From Caldora sp965222765 (GTDB lineage: Bacteria > Cyanobacteriota > Cyanobacteriia > Cyanobacteriales > Coleofasciculaceae): DNA of 64,000 nucleotides. Both the position numbers and the translations under genes were made by a program. The notes under the pieces were generated by a model. The model did no database searches. It saw nothing but the letters and a program-made list of their open reading frames with translations, and was not told where the DNA came from. This document shows, in pieces, positions 17,220 to 26,517 of this stretch. The stretch is from assembly GCA_965222765.1 (NCBI GenBank), contig CBDCVG010000099.1, positions 34,357-98,356 on the forward strand. The letters are read 5' to 3'. Each line of letters starts with the position of its first letter. Position 1 is the stretch's first letter.

Positions 17220-17831
17220 TTGCTATACTTGATTTCCCAGATTACTAATGTGTACCGATATATTTTGTTCTACAAACCCTATAATGTCCTAAGTCAGTTC
17301 ACTGATAAAGAAAGCAGTAAGTTTAATCGCAACACCCTCAAAGATTATATTCCGATACCTTCTGTTTACCCAGTAGGACGCCTCGACAGAGACAGTGAAG
17401 GACTGCTACTGTTGACAAATAACGGACATTTACAACACCGACTTTCTGACCGGCAATTTCATCATCCCCGCACTTATTGGGTGCAAGTGGAGCGCATTCC
17501 TGATGAAGACGCCCTCAACCGGTTGCGCAACGGAGTGATGATTCAGAATTATTGCACAAGACCAGCTTTGGTGCAGCTACTATCAGCACCCCCTTATCTA
17601 CCACCGCGCCAGCCGCCAATACGCTTTCGTAAGACGGTTCCAACTGCCTGGATAGAAATGACTTTGACGGAAGGGCGTAATCGCCAGGTGCGACGGATGA
17701 CTGCAAGTGTGGGATTTCCTACCCTGCGGCTTGTACGCTCAGGGATTTCCCATCTACGTCTAGAAGGTTTAGAGCCTGGTCAATGGCGTGATCTAACCCC
17801 AGCAGAAGTAAAACCTCTAAAACAACTATGA
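17220..17831 (+). CDS. 23S rRNA pseudouridine synthase, RluE/RsuA family
   Basis: 203 residues. The catalytic Asp lies in VYPVGRLDRDSEGLLLL, and GRNRQVRRM with VGFPTLRLVR are the family signatures. It opens RYILFYKPYNVLSQFTD, like RluE, which modifies U2457 of 23S rRNA. There is no S4 domain, which also favours RluE. The ORF can begin with TTG at 17220, but GTG at 17250 (MYRYILFYKPY) gives a more usual N-terminus. It lies 48 bp after ldhA on the same strand. Confidence 0.85.
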   Translation: MLYLISQITNVYRYILFYKPYNVLSQFTDKESSKFNRNTLKDYIPIPSVYPVGRLDRDSEGLLLLTNNGHLQHRLSDRQFHHPRTYWVQVERIPDEDALNRLRNGVMIQNYCTRPALVQLLSAPPYLPPRQPPIRFRKTVPTAWIEMTLTEGRNRQVRRMTASVGFPTLRLVRSGISHLRLEGLEPGQWRDLTPAEVKPLKQL

Positions 17832-18159
17832 CTAATTCAAGCCAGTTTTACCAAAGACTATTGCTTTTGGAGGCAACAGCCAATAGTTTTATTACCTTGA
17901 CATATTTTCCTTGTTAAGCTTGTACCCTCAGTGCTGAAGGGAGCATCTCAAATTGCCAAAATATCTAGAGTTGGAGCATCTTGTTCCTTTAGTACCTCCT
18001 ATGCAAGTTTTCCGGCTCACACTGCAAAATTCAACAATCGGACGCTCCCATACTCAATTTTGAAAGCTGCAACCTTCGATTCTGACGTGGCAGACTAGAT
18101 GGCAGTTAGCAAGTATACCTAAATTTAGTCATTCTGATAATAGTTGAGAAAGCTCTATT
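17832..18159. other. Intergenic region with weak terminator
   Basis: ACTATTG at about 17860 and CAATAGT at about 17881, followed by TTTT, may end the pseudouridine synthase transcript. A 20-codon open stretch at 18001-18063 contains QNSTIGRS, reminiscent of an FHA domain, but it ends quickly and is not called a gene. Confidence 0.35.
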
Positions 18160-20361
18160 ATGTTAATTTGTCCCAAATGCCAGTTTAAAAACCAAGATGC
18201 CAATAAGTTTTGTCAAAGATGTGGAACTTCCTTGACCCAGAGATCTTGCCATGAATGCGGAATCGAAGTGCCGGTGAATGCCGAGACTTGCCATAATTGT
18301 AATGCTTTAACAGGAACAATTTTTTGGGCAATTATTTTTAAAGATCTAAATGCTCTGGCATCTCCAGAAGACTCTCAAGAACTTCTGCCTGAGGATTTAG
18401 CAACTATAGACCCTGAGCCAGATGCATCAGAGTTGTCACAACAACAAGTGTCTCAAGCTCCCGATAATGAAATCTTCCAAACTGTAGGTTCGGCTTCCCC
18501 AGCAATCGAGCTAGATAATCCTGATGTAGATTATCCCCCAGCATTAACATCTGAAGCAATTGTATCCTCCTCAGATGAAACAGTAACCCAACCAGTATCT
18601 CCTCCAGACTACTCAAATGTACCTGATGAGCCAAGGCAAGACAACAGTCAGCACGAAGAGTTTGAGCCACAACCAGAGACTATCTATCTGGACTCTCAAC
18701 AACGTTACCAACTCCTAGAATCTCAAAAATTCCAACAAACAGCAACTTCAGGAGAACAGTCTTACATCCTAGCTGGTAGAGTTTTGGACTGCCAGCCTTT
18801 TCAGGAATCACTTTTAGATGCACTAGTGCAGGAAGAATCAGTGTTGAGCTGGGAGAAGCTGATCCCCAAGATCGCACAACCCTATTTAATTCTGAGTGAA
18901 GATTACTCGCCAATTTTGCCAAAGGTTTATGATATCTGGGAACAAGAAGGAGAAGCTGTAATACTGCTAGAAGATCGATCCCAATGGCAGCTCATTATTG
19001 ATTTGTGGGGGAATGAAGAAATTGAAATATTGCAGATTTTGGAATGGCTCGATGGCATGGCACTACTGTGGGAGGTGTTAGAGCCTTGGCATTGTCGTCA
19101 GAGTCTTTTGGAGATAAGCAATCTGCGAGTAGATGAAGATGGGGTACTAGCTCTGCAATCTCTTTATCCAGAACCCAAAGATCAACAACTGACTCTAGAG
19201 GATTTAGGGCAAATGTGGCGGCGGTTATTTAGCCAATCCCAGCGAACACAATTAACGGCTTTAGATGAAGTTTTCCGGCAGTTATGTAACGATGAAATAA
19301 AGAGTGTTGAAGAATTGCGATCGCGCTTACAAGGAATAGGAGAACCTCAACTATCTCCAGACACAAGAGATACTCTGGACTATCCTTCAGCTGAAGAAGA
19401 ACCAATAACTGAACCTATAACCTTTGAATTACCTGAGGAGCCACCAACTGCTATTCCCCCAACATTTCTTGTGCATGACGATATTCCTAGCAATGAAGGA
19501 GAAAATGACCCAACCATAGTTTTGCCAATGGAGTTGTCGAGTTTGATTGATGCTGGTTACACTGATATCGGTCATCAACGGGATCATAATGAAGACTCCT
19601 TTGGTATCGAGACTACAGTTAAAAAGCAGGAAAATCGCCTGGGTAGAACAGTAGAGGCTCGTGGCTTATATGTCCTCTGTGATGGCATGGGAGGACATTC
19701 AGCCGGTGAAGTTGCCAGCGCCATGGCAGTGGAAACACTCAAACGCTATTTTCAAGAAAATTGGCATGACCAGTTTCCTACAGAAGAAGCTATGCGGGAG
19801 GCTGTGCTTCAAGCCAACGAAGCAATTTACAATGTTAACCAAAAAAATGCTAGTTCTGGCAGTGGTCGTATGGGCACAACTCTGGTAATGATTTTGGTTG
19901 AGAATACCAAGGTTGCGATCGCTCATGTTGGGGATAGTCGCCTTTATCGCGTAAATCGTAAACAGGGCTTAGAACAGATTACCGTAGATCACGAGGTAGG
20001 ACAGCGAGAAATCCAACGAGGAGTTGAACCCGCGATCGCTTACTCCCGTCCTGATGCCTACCAACTAACTCAAGCTTTGGGACCGCGCAATGAAGAATTT
20101 GTTAATCCAGATGTACAGTTTTTAGAAATTAATGAAGATACTTTATTTTTGCTGTGTTCTGATGGTTTGTCAGATAATGAACTAGTAGAAAAATATTGGC
20201 AGACTAATCTTGCCCCCTTAATCAGTTCCCGCGCCAACCTAGAGCGAGGTGTTCAGGAGTTAATCGATCTGGCAAATGCTCACAATGGTCACGATAATAT
20301 CACCGCTGTACTAGTCCGGCTAAAGGTACGACCTGATATGAGACATCAGAGGCTATTTTAG
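18160..20361 (+). CDS. Zinc-ribbon PP2C-type Ser/Thr phosphatase
   Basis: 733 residues. Two N-terminal zinc ribbons (CPKCQFKNQDANKFCQRCG, then CHECGIEVPVNAETCHNC) precede a long acidic, Pro/Glu-rich middle. The C-terminal PP2C domain (about 465-725) shows the metal and active-site motifs GHQRDHNEDSFG, CDGMGGHSAGEVAS, HVGDSRLYRV, CSDGLSDNE and GHDNITAVLV. It should dephosphorylate proteins, presumably targets of the FHA-linked kinase encoded 56 bp downstream on the same strand. Residues 200-400 resemble an inactive kinase-like or regulatory region, but I cannot assign it. Confidence 0.9.
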   Translation: MLICPKCQFKNQDANKFCQRCGTSLTQRSCHECGIEVPVNAETCHNCNALTGTIFWAIIFKDLNALASPEDSQELLPEDLATIDPEPDASELSQQQVSQAPDNEIFQTVGSASPAIELDNPDVDYPPALTSEAIVSSSDETVTQPVSPPDYSNVPDEPRQDNSQHEEFEPQPETIYLDSQQRYQLLESQKFQQTATSGEQSYILAGRVLDCQPFQESLLDALVQEESVLSWEKLIPKIAQPYLILSEDYSPILPKVYDIWEQEGEAVILLEDRSQWQLIIDLWGNEEIEILQILEWLDGMALLWEVLEPWHCRQSLLEISNLRVDEDGVLALQSLYPEPKDQQLTLEDLGQMWRRLFSQSQRTQLTALDEVFRQLCNDEIKSVEELRSRLQGIGEPQLSPDTRDTLDYPSAEEEPITEPITFELPEEPPTAIPPTFLVHDDIPSNEGENDPTIVLPMELSSLIDAGYTDIGHQRDHNEDSFGIETTVKKQENRLGRTVEARGLYVLCDGMGGHSAGEVASAMAVETLKRYFQENWHDQFPTEEAMREAVLQANEAIYNVNQKNASSGSGRMGTTLVMILVENTKVAIAHVGDSRLYRVNRKQGLEQITVDHEVGQREIQRGVEPAIAYSRPDAYQLTQALGPRNEEFVNPDVQFLEINEDTLFLLCSDGLSDNELVEKYWQTNLAPLISSRANLERGVQELIDLANAHNGHDNITAVLVRLKVRPDMRHQRLF

Positions 20362-20417
20362 TTGATGAGTTATTGGTCAAGCAGGTCATTAGTTATTGGT
20401 AAGGGTGGAATCGACAA

Positions 20418-21662
20418 TTGACAGCTGACATGCATATTATGGTGACATTGACCCTTTTCGATCCCCAAGCCTCAACTCCTTTACAAAAGTGGAATTTTCA
20501 CACTTCTTCAACTATTCTAATTGGTCGCTCGCCTAATAATGATGTCATTATTAATGACCCTCTAGTCTCACGGTATCATTTAGAGTTGAGGGCAATGCCT
20601 TCCCCATCTAGTAATTCCTGGCAATTGCTTAGTCAGGGGACAAATGGTACTTTCCTTAACGGCATCTTGGTTTCCCGAGCCGTTTTGCCGAACGAGGCCT
20701 TGATTCAACTGGCAAGAGATGGACCAGTGCTAAAATTCCAAATTAAGCCAGTTTCTCATCCTCTTCCTGCTCCGGTCGTCCGAGTTCCTAAACTAATTAG
20801 TTGTAATCACGAAGGAAATCCACCAGGAAATTTGTTTTGTCTACACTGTGGTGAACCATTGGTTCAGGTACAGCGAGTCATCCGCCAGTATCATGTATTG
20901 CGGACTCTAGGACAAGGAGGAATGGGCACTACCTATCTTGCTTGGGACAAGGATAAAAGTTTTGAAGGATGCCCTAGCTTGTTAGTGCTCAAGGAAATGA
21001 ATGCTGATATGGCTCAAATCGCCAAAGCTCAAGAACTATTTGAACGAGAGGCTCGCACCCTAAAAGCACTGAAACATCCAGGAATTCCTCAGTATTACGA
21101 CTTTTTTGTGGAAGAGGGCAAAAAATACTTAGCAATGGAGGTAATCCATGGCCAAGATTTAGAGCAGCGGGTATTGGTAACTGGTCCGGTAACCTTACAA
21201 CAGGCAATTGAGTGGATGATTCAGACTAACGACATCCTGGAGTACATCCACTCCTGTGATCCACCACTAATCCACCGGGATATTAAACCAGCTAACTTAA
21301 TGGTGCGCCATCGGGATAACAAAATAGTAGTGCTTGACTTCGGAGCTGTTAAAGAAATTGGTACAGCTACAGGTACACGCATTGGTGCGGAGGGGTATAG
21401 TGCTCCGGAACAAGACCGAGGTCAACCTGTAACTCAATCGGATCTTTTTGCTATTGGTCCGACACTAATTTTTTTGCTCACGGGTCATGTGCCCCTTAAA
21501 TATTATCGCAGGCGCGGCTCCAGCTATGGGTTTGATGTAACAAATGTTCCCACCATTACGAACCAGTTACGGCAGGTGATTGAGCGAGTATGTGAACCGA
21601 AACCTGGCGATCGCTACCAAACTGCTAAAGAGCTATCAAAAGCTTTAGCGTCTTGCCTATAG
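20418..21662 (+). CDS. FHA-domain Ser/Thr protein kinase
   Basis: 414 residues. The FHA phosphopeptide-binding domain at about 25-100 shows ILIGRSPNNDVIINDPLVSRYHLEL in two halves. A zinc ribbon follows (CNHEG...LFCLHCGE, about 133-151). The kinase domain (about 158-410) has LGQGGMGTTYLAWD, the VLKEMN lysine, HRDIKPANLM and LDFGAVKEIG, so it should be active. With the PP2C gene upstream it forms a kinase/phosphatase pair. The start could be the ATG at 20418, 20430 or 20439; no ribosome site decides. Confidence 0.9.
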   Translation: MTADMHIMVTLTLFDPQASTPLQKWNFHTSSTILIGRSPNNDVIINDPLVSRYHLELRAMPSPSSNSWQLLSQGTNGTFLNGILVSRAVLPNEALIQLARDGPVLKFQIKPVSHPLPAPVVRVPKLISCNHEGNPPGNLFCLHCGEPLVQVQRVIRQYHVLRTLGQGGMGTTYLAWDKDKSFEGCPSLLVLKEMNADMAQIAKAQELFEREARTLKALKHPGIPQYYDFFVEEGKKYLAMEVIHGQDLEQRVLVTGPVTLQQAIEWMIQTNDILEYIHSCDPPLIHRDIKPANLMVRHRDNKIVVLDFGAVKEIGTATGTRIGAEGYSAPEQDRGQPVTQSDLFAIGPTLIFLLTGHVPLKYYRRRGSSYGFDVTNVPTITNQLRQVIERVCEPKPGDRYQTAKELSKALASCL

Positions 21663-21704
21663 TAATAGGAGCAATTTACTGAACCGCTGTCACAGAACTT
21701 AACT

Positions 21705-21763
21705 AGGGCTTGCTGAATAAGTAACAAGTAACAAGTAAAAAGTAACAAGTAAGAAGGAATTAA
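21705..21763 (+). repeat. Left end of a MITE-like element, truncated by the IS
   Basis: AGGGCTTGCTGAATAAGT, flanked by TTAACT, matches the left end of the element at 50162. It is followed by AAGTAACAAGTAACAAG-type tandem units. No matching right end (CAGCAAGCCCT) was seen beyond the IS1380 copy, so this end is a remnant. Confidence 0.5.
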
Positions 21764-23094
21764 CCTGGATTATTCATGAGCCGGTGGGGAAGGTGCGCTC
21801 GTTGGTCGGTCTTGGAGGGCGATGGCCATCGGAATGACCAGTGACTGGGTTGGGATGAGAAAAAATACTGAGTGCGATCGAAAAAAACCCCTTTGGCTTG
21901 GACTTGAGCGTTCGCCAAACGAGTCCCGGAAGCCGCTCGGCGCAAAGTGAGCATTAACAGGTATGCCGCCTGAGCTAAAAGCAGTCGGAATTGATTAGCC
22001 ACAAAGGTTCGACAACTGAGTCGTCCCGCACTTATCCCCAGCTTGAGTTCTTTAATCGGATGCTCGCTATCAGCTCCCCGTTGAACGTAAAAGTCGTCAT
22101 AAAGTTCTTGGGGCGGCATTATCAGATTAGTGACAACAAATCGAGGGTTAGCTCCCTTGAGGAGCCATTCAGCCTTCATCACCAATCGTCGAGGCTCCGA
22201 CCAACTGGCGGCTGCGTAATAGACATCATCGAATAAGCGAGCTTTCTCCTGAGTGAGGCAACAAACCACCCGAGCCTGTTCGAGTAAATTGGCAATCTTG
22301 CGTTTGAGTACAGCATTACTTGAAAAGCCAATGGCATAGCCGACTCCAGAACGCTCGCACACCCGCAGAATTTCGGGCAATGAAAACCCCGCATCAGCTC
22401 GCAAAGTTATCGTGACCTCCGGCCAAGCTCGTCTCAAACGCCAAAATAGCCAGCGTAAAATTCCGGCGACTCCTTTACCCGGATGAGTGTTGCCAGCTCT
22501 CAACTGTAAGACCAAAGGATAGCCACTAGTAGCTTCATTGATGAGTACCGGGAAGTACATATGATGCCCATAGTAGCCGTGAAAACGACTCAACTCCTGT
22601 TGACCATGGGTTGGGTCATCCCATCCATCAATATCCAAAACCACTTCCAATGGCGGCAGATGAAAGCTGGCAATAAATCGCTCTACAAATAACCGCCGCA
22701 TTGCTCCTATCTCTTGGCGATTGACATGATTCTCCATTCGGCTGATGGTCGGTTGGGATGCAAGCAATTCCTCTTGTGGGAGCGGCAAGCGCTCGCAGGC
22801 AATTTTTAAGATGGGGTCATGACGCAAGAAATTGCTGTCGGAAGCATCTTCGTAGCCCCCCACCATTTGATAGACCCGTTGAGAAACCAACTGAGACAAA
22901 CTGTGAGTGATTTTTTCTTCGTCACGCCACTCTTGAATACACTCACTCAATCCTTGGCAAATTTGCAGTCGTTCTTCCGCTTGTCGAGCCAGCAGAATTC
23001 CCGCATCTGAACTTAAATCCAAGTCCGAAAATTCCACGCTCAACGGTCGCTGTCGATAAAAATCTAACTTGAATGGAATTGCACGCTCTGTCAT
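21760..23094 (-). CDS. IS1380 family transposase
   Basis: 444 residues. DDE-type transposase: the first Asp in VVLDIDGWDDPTHGQQ, the second in RADAGFSLPEI, and the Glu probably in the QRGADSEHPIKELK segment. GYYGHHMYFP and KLGISAGRLSC are also typical of IS1380 proteins. It appears full-length and intact, so the element may be active. The reading frame runs through the left inverted repeat and ends 4 bases outside it. Confidence 0.9.
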   Translation of the reverse strand: MTERAIPFKLDFYRQRPLSVEFSDLDLSSDAGILLARQAEERLQICQGLSECIQEWRDEEKITHSLSQLVSQRVYQMVGGYEDASDSNFLRHDPILKIACERLPLPQEELLASQPTISRMENHVNRQEIGAMRRLFVERFIASFHLPPLEVVLDIDGWDDPTHGQQELSRFHGYYGHHMYFPVLINEATSGYPLVLQLRAGNTHPGKGVAGILRWLFWRLRRAWPEVTITLRADAGFSLPEILRVCERSGVGYAIGFSSNAVLKRKIANLLEQARVVCCLTQEKARLFDDVYYAAASWSEPRRLVMKAEWLLKGANPRFVVTNLIMPPQELYDDFYVQRGADSEHPIKELKLGISAGRLSCRTFVANQFRLLLAQAAYLLMLTLRRAASGTRLANAQVQAKGVFFDRTQYFFSSQPSHWSFRWPSPSKTDQRAHLPHRLMNNPG

Positions 23095-23192
23095 GGCACA
23101 ATGGAGCTGAAAAATCTTTGTTAGAGCCTGATTTTAATACATTTCAGGCTTTTTTTCTTCTCGCGAGCGCATCTCCTTGTGAATAATCCAGG
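21764..23192 (-). mobile_element. IS1380-family insertion sequence
   Basis: Terminal inverted repeats CCTGGATTATTCA (21764-21776) and TGAATAATCCAGG (23180-23192) match perfectly over 13 bp and enclose one transposase gene. Length is about 1.43 kb. The immediate flanks (TTAA left, CTAG right) do not form an obvious target duplication, so sequence may have been lost on one side. It disrupts a secreted repeat protein gene on its right. Confidence 0.88.
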
Positions 23193-23486
23193 CTAGGTGA
23201 GAATACAGCAGGGACATTCTCTAGTTTGTTCGATGGCTCTGATGTTGGTCTAAGACGTCAAGATGTGGATGCCTTTAGTATCGATACTGCTGGTGACTTC
23301 TTCTTCTCCACCACAGGCTCCTTTGGTGTCAGTGGAATATCTGGAGCAGATGAGGATGTCTTCGGCTTTACTCCTTCTTCTACAGGTAGTTCCACTAATG
23401 GTAGCTTTGCCTCTGACTTGTTCTTTGATGCAAGTCAGTTTGGCATCAAACGCAATGACATTGCAGCGATAGACCTGACTGTATAA
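23193..23486 (+). pseudogene. Secreted DGSDVGL-repeat protein, C-terminal fragment
   Basis: From the IS boundary the frame reads LGENTAGTFSSLFDGSDVGL and continues in a Gly/Ser/Asp-rich beta repeat (DVDAFSIDTAGDFFFST, FGFTPSSTGS) to a stop at 23486. Cyanobacterial extracellular proteins carry repeats of this FDGSDVGL...DIDAF type, often beside calcium-binding domains. The 5' part has been removed by or replaced with IS1380. An intrinsic terminator follows it. Confidence 0.65.
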
Positions 23487-23534
23487 GTTGGTCAATCACT
23501 AATCTAATAGATAAACCCTGAGAAAAAGCGCTTG

Positions 23535-23571
23535 GTCTGCAAGAGGAATTGATCCCTCTTGCAGACTTTTT
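23535..23571 (+). terminator. Intrinsic terminator
   Basis: GTCTGCAAGAGG and CCTCTTGCAGAC form a perfect 12-bp stem with an 8-base loop, followed directly by TTTTT. It sits 48 bases after the stop of the truncated repeat-protein gene and is the clearest rho-independent terminator in the window. Confidence 0.9.
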
Positions 23572-24160
23572 CCTTAAAATTGACATTCCACGCTACATTT
23601 TGCATTACAAGCAAATTACATGTGAGCAAAATACCGCACACCCCCAAATAGACATCTCCAATAATTATGCTAGAACCCCCATGCTAACGTGCCCAAATCA
23701 GGGTTTCTGGAGATGTCTAATATGAAGCACCGCAGGGTCAATTTAACCTTTCCCAAGATGCAATTTGCTTGGATTTATTTAGAAAAAAATGATTGAAATC
23801 ATTGTCTGTCATGACTTTCACCAAGGTAGGACTTACACACTGTAACGAAATTATGTCATCCTGAGCGATAGCGAAGGATCTCCAAATGGCTAAGATGCTT
23901 TACTAGCACCTCAGCATGACAGTTGAGTGCATAAGTCCTAGAAGGATGAAAATCTCTCTGTCTCCAAGTCTGGTGCATCCCCACGTCCCCGCGTCTATTT
24001 TCAGATTAGGAGGCAAGAGGAGAAGATCTGGTTTGTTACATCTACAACGGTTCCTGTCGTACCTTTGAAGGTGCTCCCAAGTAGGTAGACAGAAATAAAG
24101 CTAGCTATGTTAAGAAACGTAGATATTTGTCAAACCCTTAGGAATAACAAGCGACAATAC
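23572..24160. other. Non-coding region with two palindromic elements
   Basis: TAGACATCTCCA (about 23651-23662) and TGGAGATGTCTA (about 23708-23719) are perfect 12-bp inverted ends of a ~70-bp element. TAGGACTTA (about 23827) and TAAGTCCTA (about 23941) bound a ~115-bp element containing GTCATCCTGAGCGA and GCGAAGGATCT, motifs I recall as widespread intergenic repeats. No ORF of note. Confidence 0.5.
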
Positions 24161-24379
24161 TTATTCTTCATCCCAAGCTTCCACAGCTAGTAAATCGCCA
24201 ATTGTATCTTGCATAGTGAAGCCAAACTCAAGTAGTTCCTGCTTCCAGTGAGCCCATTCTTCTCCATATAGTAGGGAAATTTTCCAGATTCGGTCGGTTG
24301 GCTTAATAATTTTGGATTCTACTAGTGAATGCACTTGACGCTGTAACTTCACCATTGGGTGAGTAACTGTTTGAATCAT
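24161..24379 (-). CDS. DUF4327-like small cyanobacterial protein
   Basis: 72 residues, MIQTVTHPMVKLQRQVHSLV through FGFTMQDTIGDLLAVEAWDEE. The layout (LVESKIIKPTDRIWK, EEWAHWKQELLEFGF, IGDLLAVEAWD) resembles DUF4327 proteins, small soluble proteins essentially confined to cyanobacteria, of unknown function. It is isolated, with no close neighbours on its strand. Confidence 0.7.
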   Translation of the reverse strand: MIQTVTHPMVKLQRQVHSLVESKIIKPTDRIWKISLLYGEEWAHWKQELLEFGFTMQDTIGDLLAVEAWDEE

Positions 24380-25071
24380 ACTCTCTAATTAAGTTGAAAT
24401 GATTTTTACAAATGCTTGGACTTTAAATGCTTCCCGGTCTTTATACTACGCCGGATTGTAGAGTTTTTTACGGCAGAGGAGCACTCATATATTCTTTTAG
24501 CGCATTTTGGTTAGTGATGGCAAGTTTTTTTTGGTAATTATACGGTAATCACTACCATCTATGTCTGGTTATAATGGTGGAGCCTGTTTTTTGATGTAAT
24601 CCATCCGTCAACCCTGTCTGAAGATAGTTGCCAATCTCAAACGAGGATATCTGGATCAGGGGGAGTAAGACAAGCAAGTCAAATTCAAGAATCTACTAGA
24701 GTGTGATACTGAAAATATAGCGGTAACTTCCCCCATAGGTATAACGAAGTTGACTGAGCAGGTCTAGCCTAGGAGCATCTACTATGCAAACCTACCCACA
24801 GAAGGAATGAAACTTTTTTTCTTGCTCCGTTGTAACCTCCATTTTGTCCAGACAGAACCTAATGAGCTTTTGCTCCTAATCAAGTATTTTTTTACCCAAA
24901 AAATATTATCTGTGCCAACTTAGTATAAAGCATCAGAACAAAGTCAAAGGTTATAAAGACACTACTAACGGTAGATCTTGTCAGATGTTTTACCAGTCGT
25001 AAGACTGATTGTTAGCCAAAATAGCCTTGTTAGAGCTTGCGAGACTTTATTTGTTTTGTACGACCAACTAA
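24380..25071. other. Long intergenic region, no gene seen
   Basis: 692 AT-rich bases. No tRNA, convincing ORF or strong hairpin was recognised. It must hold the promoters of the flanking divergent genes. Confidence 0.4.
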
Positions 25072-26325
25072 ATGAATACCAAATCAATGACCTTCCGTTT
25101 TCCCTTAGCACTGGCTGAGGAAGTTTCTTCTTTAGCCAAGGCAAAAGGGACGGACAAAACTACTGTGGTTGTCGAAACGCTGACTAAAGCCTTTGGTCTA
25201 CCATTTTCGACACCAGCACCAGTAACCACTGAAGCACTTCAGCAACAGCTCAATAACCTCGAAAATAAAATTCGTAATGTGTCAGAGCAGCTAGCTGAAT
25301 TACGGGCAGAAACTCATCTAGATAACAATACCCTAAGCATAATAACAGCATTAGAGCAGTCTATCGCATCATTTGAGTCCTTGGGTGCAATGACGGCTCA
25401 AGAATCCATGATTGCTCAGGAAACTAAAGAAAAACCTCTGTCTTTGGATACAGAGGAAGGTTCAGTATTTTCCCTAGAGGTAGATAGTCAAAAGCTCGAA
25501 GATAGTTTTTCTGAAGATCAGCAAGCAAATGATCAACGACAACTAATCGCTCAGCTTATCCACCATGCTGGAACTCTTGAGCAAATTCTCTCTGCTGCTC
25601 CAGACCTAATTTTCGTGCATGATCGTCTAGGACGGTACACTTATATCAATCCTGCTGGTGCGCGAGCATTGGGGTTTGAGCGGAGCTACTTCATCGGTAA
25701 GACATTCCAAGAATTGGACTTCTTGCCGGAAATTACCATGTCGTTTGCTGCTCAAAGAGAAGCAGTATTTACTACTGGACGAGCTGTAAATGATGAGTTG
25801 AGCATCCCTACTGTTCATGGCAACAGAGACTACGATTACATCCTCAGTCCCATCCAGGGTGCTGATGGAAGCATTGATTCAGTTGTTTGTGCTGCTAGAG
25901 ATATCACAGAGCGCAAGCAAATGGAAACAGCTCTGCGAGAGTCAGAAGAAAAATACCGTCACTTGTTCGAGTTTGCTAACGACTCAATCTTTATCATTGA
26001 TGCTTCAACCTATCGCTTCTTGAACGCTAACTGGAATGCAGCTAGGCGACTGGGTTACACTCGCCAAGAATTGCTCCAGTTGTCAGTAGATGAAATCGGA
26101 TTACTGATGAATGAAGAGTGTCGTCATGCAATTGTGCAACAATTGCGGACAACTGGTCATATCACCTTTGAATGCCTTTACCGGTGCAAGGATGGCATAG
26201 AAATACCAGTGGAAATCAGCAGTCGAGTTATTGAGTATGGTAATCGATTGGCTTTCCAAAGTTTCGTTCGTGATATTACTGAACGCAAGCAAGTAGAGAA
26301 GGTGCTACACAATAGTAAAAAATAG
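25072..26325 (+). CDS. PAS-domain protein with ribbon-helix-helix-like N-terminus
   Basis: 417 residues. Residues 1-45 (MTFRFPLALAEEVSSLAKAKGTDKTTVV) look like a CopG/Arc-type DNA-binding segment. A coiled region (about 60-105) follows, then two PAS domains (about 165-285 and 290-410), each closing with the RDITERKQ motif that normally leads into a kinase or GGDEF domain. Here the protein stops 10 residues after the second PAS, with no output domain. It may work as a PAS-regulated DNA-binding protein or be a truncated sensor. The start follows no obvious ribosome site. Confidence 0.75.
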   Translation: MNTKSMTFRFPLALAEEVSSLAKAKGTDKTTVVVETLTKAFGLPFSTPAPVTTEALQQQLNNLENKIRNVSEQLAELRAETHLDNNTLSIITALEQSIASFESLGAMTAQESMIAQETKEKPLSLDTEEGSVFSLEVDSQKLEDSFSEDQQANDQRQLIAQLIHHAGTLEQILSAAPDLIFVHDRLGRYTYINPAGARALGFERSYFIGKTFQELDFLPEITMSFAAQREAVFTTGRAVNDELSIPTVHGNRDYDYILSPIQGADGSIDSVVCAARDITERKQMETALRESEEKYRHLFEFANDSIFIIDASTYRFLNANWNAARRLGYTRQELLQLSVDEIGLLMNEECRHAIVQQLRTTGHITFECLYRCKDGIEIPVEISSRVIEYGNRLAFQSFVRDITERKQVEKVLHNSKK

Positions 26326-26352
26326 AAGGGAGGAGGGTCAGTGCAAAGTGCT

Positions 26353-26475
26353 CAATTAACTAGTACAAGAAGGTGCTAGTAACCACGGCAAAAGGTTATA
26401 ATGTTTATCACATCGCATCTACTTTTGGATCTGTTTTTAACTAGTTAATTATTTCCACCGTGCTGCACTAGTAAC
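26353..26475. repeat. Diverged copy of the CTAGT-ended repeat
   Basis: ACTAGTAC near 26358 and TTATTTCCACCGTGCTGCACTAGT ending near 26475 resemble the ends of the ~115-bp repeats at 53514 and 63698. The middle differs. Confidence 0.35.
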
Positions 26476-26517
26476 TAATAACTTATACACCAATTCCTCA
26501 TTTCCCATACCTACTTA

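Noticed and set aside
18001..18063. FHA-like mini-ORF before the PP2C gene
   Set aside because: Only about 20 codons with one suggestive phrase (STIGRS); too short to call.
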